Of a stretch of 64,000 bases of DNA, positions 58,600 through 64,000 are shown piece by piece. This DNA comes from Allacma fusca (taxonomy: Eukaryota; Arthropoda; Collembola; Symphypleona; Sminthuridae). The notes beneath the pieces are model-generated. The model saw only the letters and a list, made by a program, of their open reading frames with translations. It had not been told where the DNA came from and searched no databases. Numbering within the stretch: the stretch's first letter is position 1; each line of letters starts with the position of its first letter. The stretch lies in assembly GCA_947179485.1 (NCBI GenBank), contig OX359245.1, positions 70,233,067 to 70,297,066 of the forward strand, written 5' to 3'. A program made the translations under genes and the position numbers.

Positions 58600-59780
58600 A
58601 ACCCTGATGCACCTGCCAATAAAAGTTGCCAAAGTCTCTAAATAACTTGTCTTCAGTACATTTAGAAACGGTCTCCACCTAATCAGTGCACAAGGTATAC
58701 TGATGCAGCATGAAATACTACCGCAAGTATTTTTTGTGTTACGAAATATGTGGTTACCTGCAATTAAAGGATTATCGGTAATACAATTATTCCCAACGTC
58801 GTAACAGTAATTACTTGATCGTTGGAATTGATAATTGGAATTGTAAATATTTGATTGAAAAAATTAGACAATGAAGAAAAGTTTAGTTACATGATAGTAA
58901 TCAACACGGAAACTATTGTAGAAAATAGTCTAACGAAGAAAATTAAATTAATTTTCAACTTAATAACGCTGTTGTTCTTTTACAATATAAATCCGCCCAA
59001 TATCCCTCATCAAAATTACTTGAACCACTCAAGAACCGATCACGAATAATTATCAATCAACAAATTTGATAATTGTGACAGTTTTCGGCATGAATTTTTT
59101 ATCGCCTCAAAGTGTGTTGTGCAATCACTTGTTTATGCAAGCTTCTAAGCTAGAGGACCTTAAGATTTAGGTAGTACACAGTACATACGTTGGAATGATA
59201 ACTATGAATTGGAGAACAGGAAAGTCCCCGCATTAATATTTCAGGTAAAAATGAAATTATAGCATGCAAAAGTTGTGCTAGTCAATTAAAAATAGTATTG
59301 ATTTCATCGGAAAATCATAGGAGTCCAGAATGCCAAAATCTATTCAAACGAAACTTTCCGATTGGGTTGAAATTACAATTGTTAAAACAGGAAACCAATA
59401 TGTTCAAAGAGTTTACTTTTTAAAACGAATAAGCAATAGAAAAATAGTATTGTAGTACACGGCAAGGTAACCCAATTATTCTGCTCTTAAGCAATTATTA
59501 CAATTAAGTCCCATATAGTACACAAAAAATTCTTCCCCGCAATTTTCCAATAATTTGCTTTATAATCCGTTGTATTCTGGTCATTATTTTTGCGTAACCG
59601 AAAAAATGAATCACTTTAACGTTTTATGATCGTGCAATTTTACACAATTTGCACAATAGCAAAACTAAACTGGAAGTTATGAAACCTAAAAGCGTTTGTT
59701 CAAAGTCTAAAAAATGCTCGATTAATATTTGTACACTGATGCATAAGTATGTATGTATATACAACATTGTTAAGTAAATA
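58600..59780. other. no recognised gene
   Basis: AT-rich sequence 5' of the GR locus. A 64-codon frame at 58855-59049 has no features I trust. The GR promoter presumably lies near 58560-58800. Confidence 0.3.
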
Positions 59781-59789
59781 TTGTCTGGT

Positions 59790-60000
59790 GGTTGTAGGGA
59801 TTTTCCATGTACGGATGTTCAAATTTGTTAGCGTGTTTCAGGGAAATTTGTTGTGGAAACAAAGATTTCTAGATTGGTTGACCGTTTTTTAGAAGGGATT
59901 TTTGAAACCGTTAAGGACCTCCCTGCAGGGAGTAATTTCAGCAGGGAAATTTAGATATGATCTTCCAGGGACATTTAAAAATACCAAAACCATGTCCGAT
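59790..60000 (+). mobile_element. degenerate hAT-like MITE, CAGGG family
   Basis: TAGGGATTTTCC..., CAGGGAAATTTGTT, CTCCCTGCAGGGA and GATCTTCCAGGGACATTT in the same order as at 12600-12810. Termini decayed. Confidence 0.6.
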
Positions 60001-60009
60001 CAGTGAAAT

Positions 60010-60300
60010 TTTGATTTTATCCCCAAAATGACAATTTTGAACGTTAAATGCGATTTCATTAATTCTTAAACTTTTACTTTGCGAACGGTAAGGACCATGG
60101 TCATTGGTCTGTTCTGGTCATGATACTGGACCAATTGCATCTGGTCTGGTCCGACACTTGGACCATGTAGGACCGGATCGGATCAGACCAATAACGGACA
60201 TTACAAATGGTCTAAACCAGACCATTGGTATCTACTCTAACACATGATTGGAAATCATAGCAAAAATTCTGTTGCTCCTTTATTAACAGGATTGAGTTTG
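60010..60300 (+). repeat. GGTCTGGTC-motif element, copy 3
   Basis: Dense GGTCTG/CCAGACC units between 60100 and 60240, ending at ACACATGATTGGAAATCAT. Relatives at 23180-23830 and 26770-26965. Confidence 0.65.
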
Positions 60301-60309
60301 GAAGGTTTA

Positions 60310-60955
60310 ACATCTGATACATTATTTTACAAATGAGTTGATAACCAATCAATGGTCGTCATATTGTTTTGCATCCAGCAATTTCCATACACAGATCTTT
60401 GCCGTGAAGAAAATAATGTTAGAACCCTTGTTTCAGCACAATTGTGGTGTTTTCTAGAATAGTTCTAAAAAGTTAATACAATAAATATTAAAATAACTAT
60501 TATTAGTTTGTTAGGAAGTTTCACACTTGCAAAATTGATTCCTCGAGTTAATGTTTTTTTTTCAAATAAGACTAACAAAAGGAAACTAGCCCTAGGCATA
60601 TATTTTTTAGATATAATTACATTGTACGTGCACAATAATTATCTTTGGACGAGTAATTGATCTTAAATATTAATTAGCATTTTGAAACCCTCATTAATAT
60701 TTAATTTTATTAGTGGAAGAGCAACATCAACTTTTCATTATTTTTTGTATCATTTTTCATTATGAAGCTGTTTAGTGTTGATATTCGTCGATTGGTACAT
60801 AATCTCTGAAGAATTAAATAATAATTATTATTATTACGCGGTTACGTATGGGGAAGAGTTAATCCTTTCATCATATTGCTCGTTTGTTGTCTGTCAAACG
60901 AAGGGTTCGGTAGTTACAGAAATCCTGATAATAATTTTAATAAATATATTACCGT
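60310..60955 (+). repeat. segment shared with 25.6-26.8 kb (inverted) and 23.9-24.35 kb
   Basis: 60310-60550 matches the flanks of the 25834-26676 element on the opposite strand, and includes its unoccupied target. 60600-60950 matches 24100-24350 directly. It forms the 3' flank of SEC14-like copy 2. Confidence 0.6.
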
Positions 60956-60960
60956 AAGTC

Positions 60961-61811
60961 TTAATAGTAAATGCCGTAAGTCTTAATAGGTTTAAAATCT
61001 GCATTCCCTCCAAACGTTGGTGGCAACTGGTCCCGTGGTAATTTTTTCAGCAATTTCGGTACCCAAGTGGCTTTGTGTGATCCGTAAACCTCCACTCTCT
61101 CCATTAGAGAGCCCATAATTGGTCGAGCTATTGCAAGCAGACCCTTGAACATAAAATTTGCTGCAAACATTTGAATAAATAAAAATTGTTAAATACAATA
61201 AATCTCCAGGATATTTTAACTATGCTGGCGTTTTTAAGGCTTAAAACCCTTACTGTTGACGAAATAGACGTTTTCAAAGTACTGAACGACAAGTGGTACA
61301 AAGACTTTGCATGCATTGACGACAAACGAGATAGCTGCAGGGAAAAATTAAGACATTATAATGCAAATTTTTCTAATAATTTAAATTGGTAGAAAAATTG
61401 GACTGTACTTTCTCCAGATGCTATTTGTCTATAATTGAAACCATCCGCATCATAAATTATGACGACTCCACCAACTGGCTCACAACCAGACGGAATATTT
61501 TTGATGCTGGTAGCGAACCTATATGCTGCTTGATGAATGAATTTTTCCATGGCTTTAGTGCTGCTTTCTCCCTTGGAAATAAATTTACTCAAATCCCACC
61601 TCCCAAGCAGTCCCACCCAAACTATGGAAAACGGAAGGAAATTTTATGTGATTAGATAAGAAATTTACACTCCAGTATTTTGTCTTAAAAATTCAAACAA
61701 AATTTCCTCACTTGGTCTGCATTCCTCATCAAACCCACTCAAGTAGTAGGGAAATGCATTCTGAAGCTCTCTTGGGGGATCCCAGGCGTCCAAATCTTCC
61801 CCTTGAAATAT
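60961..61811 (-). CDS. SEC14-like CRAL-TRIO protein, 3' half, copy 2
   Basis: Exons 61811-61712, 61621-61409, 61334-61254 and 61160-60961 mirror copy 1 exon for exon; the first three are identical in length (100, 213 and 81 nt). Landmarks: WDPPRELQNAFPYYLSGFDE, GVVIIYDADGFNYRQIASG, YFENVYFVN, GLLAIARPIMGSLMERVEVY and LPRDQLPPTFGG. All four exons are open, with compatible phases. The part upstream of 61811 does not show the N-terminal helices expected of a complete SEC14-like protein, so like copy 1 this looks like a 3' portion. Conservation of all splice sites and of the coding frame suggests either recent duplication or residual selection. Confidence 0.72.
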
Positions 61812-62017
61812 CTGTGAATAAAATATGACACCGATCAAAATGAGTCATAAAACTTCTCAAGCACAATTACTAAAGCACAATTTATACAGTACACGTTAGT
61901 TGCTATTAGAATAATAATTATAATAACTATGTAGAACTAACTAATGTAGTATATTTATTTTTGTCTGTCACTGGAAATCAGTGTTCTTACACTGTGCTGA
62001 TTTGACGTAATAAAGCT

Positions 62018-62160
62018 GTTACATTACATTACATTACAATAAGAATATACAAGGACAAGGACCCGTGATATACCTTTGGATTGAAATTTTCATTAAAACC
62101 TAAATATATATATATAATTATATATAATTAGATATAATTATATATAATTATACATATGAT
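62018..62160. repeat. (ATTAC)n and (AT)n-rich microsatellites
   Basis: ATTACATTACATTACA around 62020-62040 and AT/ATATAATT runs at 62103-62155. Confidence 0.85.
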
Positions 62161-62484
62161 ATTTTAGAAAATGTTGCTCTTACAATTGAAACCAAGTCCG
62201 AATTATTGGACTGCGCCCAAACATTGTCAGAGATCCCCAAGATCCAGATAGTGTTGGAGAGAAGAAGACAGAACTTTTTACTCATGCTTACAATTGTCGA
62301 CAGCATCAATTAATGACCCTAACAAAAAATCCTTGCTAATAAAGTTCCACATGAATAAGGAAGTTTCCACAAGTGTTCTGCCAATGAGAACAGGATAAAC
62401 CATGCATGCAACAACACATTCAATGAACTAGTTCGTTAATTGAACGTTTCCGGCATATTTCAAGTTTTGAGTGAACTTGAGTGA

Positions 62485-63360
62485 ACCAATAACCCGGGTT
62501 GGTTTGGTTTAAACCAAATTATTTAAACTATGGTTTAAATCACGTCGTTTTTTTTAAACCATGGGTTTAAACTAATTTACTAATCACCTGAAATGTTAAT
62601 ATTTTCAGGCCAAAATATTTATGTAAAAAACTTGCATTTGGCATTCCACTCATGTCGGTTTTACTCATCACCTTTATTAATTTGTTTTTATTTCTTGTTT
62701 GTCGTTAACTTAATTACAAGTAAATTACCATCGCCACATGCGACCCTTAGAACCACCAGATTCCTTTAGAAACACAGATGATGAATCCATGCCATAAATG
62801 TGTCATTCACCTTATATAGCATCGACTTTCGAAAATTAAAATTTCTTTTGGGATTTAACATTAGAAAATTTAAGTTGGACAGGGGAGGGGGTCCTTTATC
62901 GACGAGTTTGATTGTAAAAATTCTGTGCGATTTCCCACGGAACCCAGGGCGAGATGGCCCGAACTTATTTTCTTGCTGGGACAATGGGCCAGGTAAACAC
63001 AATTTTATTCGGATCCTGAGTGGGCATGTGGCGCGGGACATTGTGTGGTTAAACGTTGGCGAAGTAAATACTAGTAACTTTTGGTCTTGTCAATTTAGAA
63101 ATTCAGAATCGTTTGTTGAATGAAAAAGCTTGCCGAATTTGTGCTTATACTGCAAGTTATCGTCAAAATTATAGCACGTTGAATATTTAGTGCTTTGTAA
63201 TACTAACTGTTTGAGAAATAAGTAAATTTGCTCAAATTTACATGCTATTGCATATAAATGAATGTTTTGGATTGAAAATTTGTTTAAACCAAAAAACCTG
63301 GTTTAAACAAAAAAAACCCGGTTGTTTGGTTTTTTGAAAAAAACCAGTCCTGGCACGGGC
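62485..63360. mobile_element. MITE-like element with GGTTTAAAC-rich ends
   Basis: The left end has AACCCGGGTTGG and repeated GGTTTAAAC/GTTTAAACC; the right end (63270-63355) has the inverted series with AACCCGGTTG. Overlapping frames on both strands inside (62766-63123) are unconvincing. A piece around 62975-63025 (GGGACAATGGGCCAGG...AATTTTATTCGGATCC) matches 28588-28660 in inverse. Confidence 0.5.
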
Positions 63361-63439
63361 TTAAATACGGATAATTATTTAATTATTAAGATACGAAGGA
63401 AAATTTTGACAGAGCTAGGTATTCACGAGACAAACTTTC

Positions 63440-63670
63440 AAATTTGGAGGGGATTTTTTGAATGCCAATTCCGATTCGAATTTCAATTATTTTTTAAAAC
63501 CCGATTTTTAGGAATTGCGAGTATGGAGATTCAAAAATTCTTTTTGGATTCCGATTCTACTATCATTGATCTATTTTTCTATGCTCACAATTACTCATGG
63601 AAATTGACCATTTGAATAAAAACGAGAGTCAAAGCTTTTGGGATTCAAATTCCCATATCCAGCCCTAAAA
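63440..63670. repeat. iterated ATTCCGATT-type motif
   Basis: Units like CCAATTCCGATTCGAATTTC and GGATTCCGATTCTAC recur. Similar style to 29525-29720. No gene in the last 300 bases. Confidence 0.4.
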
Positions 63671-64000
63671 AACCAAAACAAACACCAACTCTGCTAATAA
63701 CAATAAACTGAGTATGATTAAACGCTGCGCGGAAGAAAATAAAATGAACTGAACTTGAATTGAACTTTTCCCCAAAGTTGCATGCATGGGATAAACAAGT
63801 TTTGCATCTGCCAGCTCTGTGAAATGTTCAAAGTCGTTTATCATAACATTTCGTATTATCAAACACAGTCAGAAATAAGTTAATAAAATAAGTAACATAC
63901 AATGTTCAATTTTATTTTATTTAAGTAAGCAAACGAATTTGTAGTAATTCCCGTTCTCTTCTCATTCCAACTTTGAGTAACCAATATTTACAATATCTAT

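Noticed and set aside
62766..63123. overlapping frames on both strands as genes
   Set aside because: They mirror each other across an element interior, and part of the sequence recurs at 28.6 kb as a non-coding repeat.

Overview
This window is AT-rich eukaryotic DNA from an invertebrate, most likely an arthropod. My best guess is a springtail (Collembola), from the gustatory-receptor family style, the SEC14-like gene type and the BEL/Pao, ISL2EU-like and tnp2-like transposons; that placement is inference. There are no bacterial operons, RNA genes or CRISPR arrays that I can support. Host genes are few, split by introns and mostly decayed. Most of the window is nested transposable elements and duplicated blocks.

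Layout. 1-5.8 kb: a broken BEL/Pao LTR retrotransposon that starts before the window. 5.8-11 kb: small elements, including two Helitron-like 3' ends, and repeats. 11-23 kb: a gustatory-receptor (GR) neighbourhood built of tandem duplicates, with one intact three-exon gene (13818-11908, minus), one pseudogene (19197-17830), a first-exon relic (15.3 kb) and several decayed copies of the surrounding DNA. 23-34.6 kb: nested DNA transposons. For several I can read both ends and the target-site duplication (TSD): 25834-26676, 30172-31055 and 32070-32519 (8 bp each), 28042-30144 (9 bp, long inverted repeats) and 33749-34587 (TA). 35.2-36.1 kb: the 3' half of a SEC14-like (CRAL-TRIO) gene. 36.4-41.9 kb: a coiled-coil gene and, divergently, a tnp2-like transposase gene. 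43.6-44.2 kb: remains of a C2H2 zinc-finger gene, interrupted by a 7.6 kb element (44196-51772) whose arms carry inverted arrays of a ~147 bp repeat and whose centre carries an ISL2EU-type DDE transposase. 51.8-57 kb: AT-rich DNA with a MITE and a near-perfect 115 bp hairpin. 57.2-58.6 kb: a second GR locus with a disrupted frame. 60.9-61.8 kb: a second SEC14-like 3' half. 62-64 kb: repeat-rich DNA.

How it fits together. GR copies A and B carry the same two MITEs at the same intron positions, so those insertions predate the duplication. A segment near 20.5-21.7 kb has an inverted paralogue at 27.85-31.7 kb, and the 21.5 kb copy still shows both empty target sites of the two elements inserted in the other copy. 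A recurrent property here is that many short elements have bodies made of an iterated family-specific motif (for example CAGGGATTT, GGTCTGGTC, TTCAATTC, GGTTTAAAC).

All calls come from reading the sequence. No alignment or database search was run, exon joins are predictions from frame and GT/AG sites, and element boundaries without a stated TSD are approximate.
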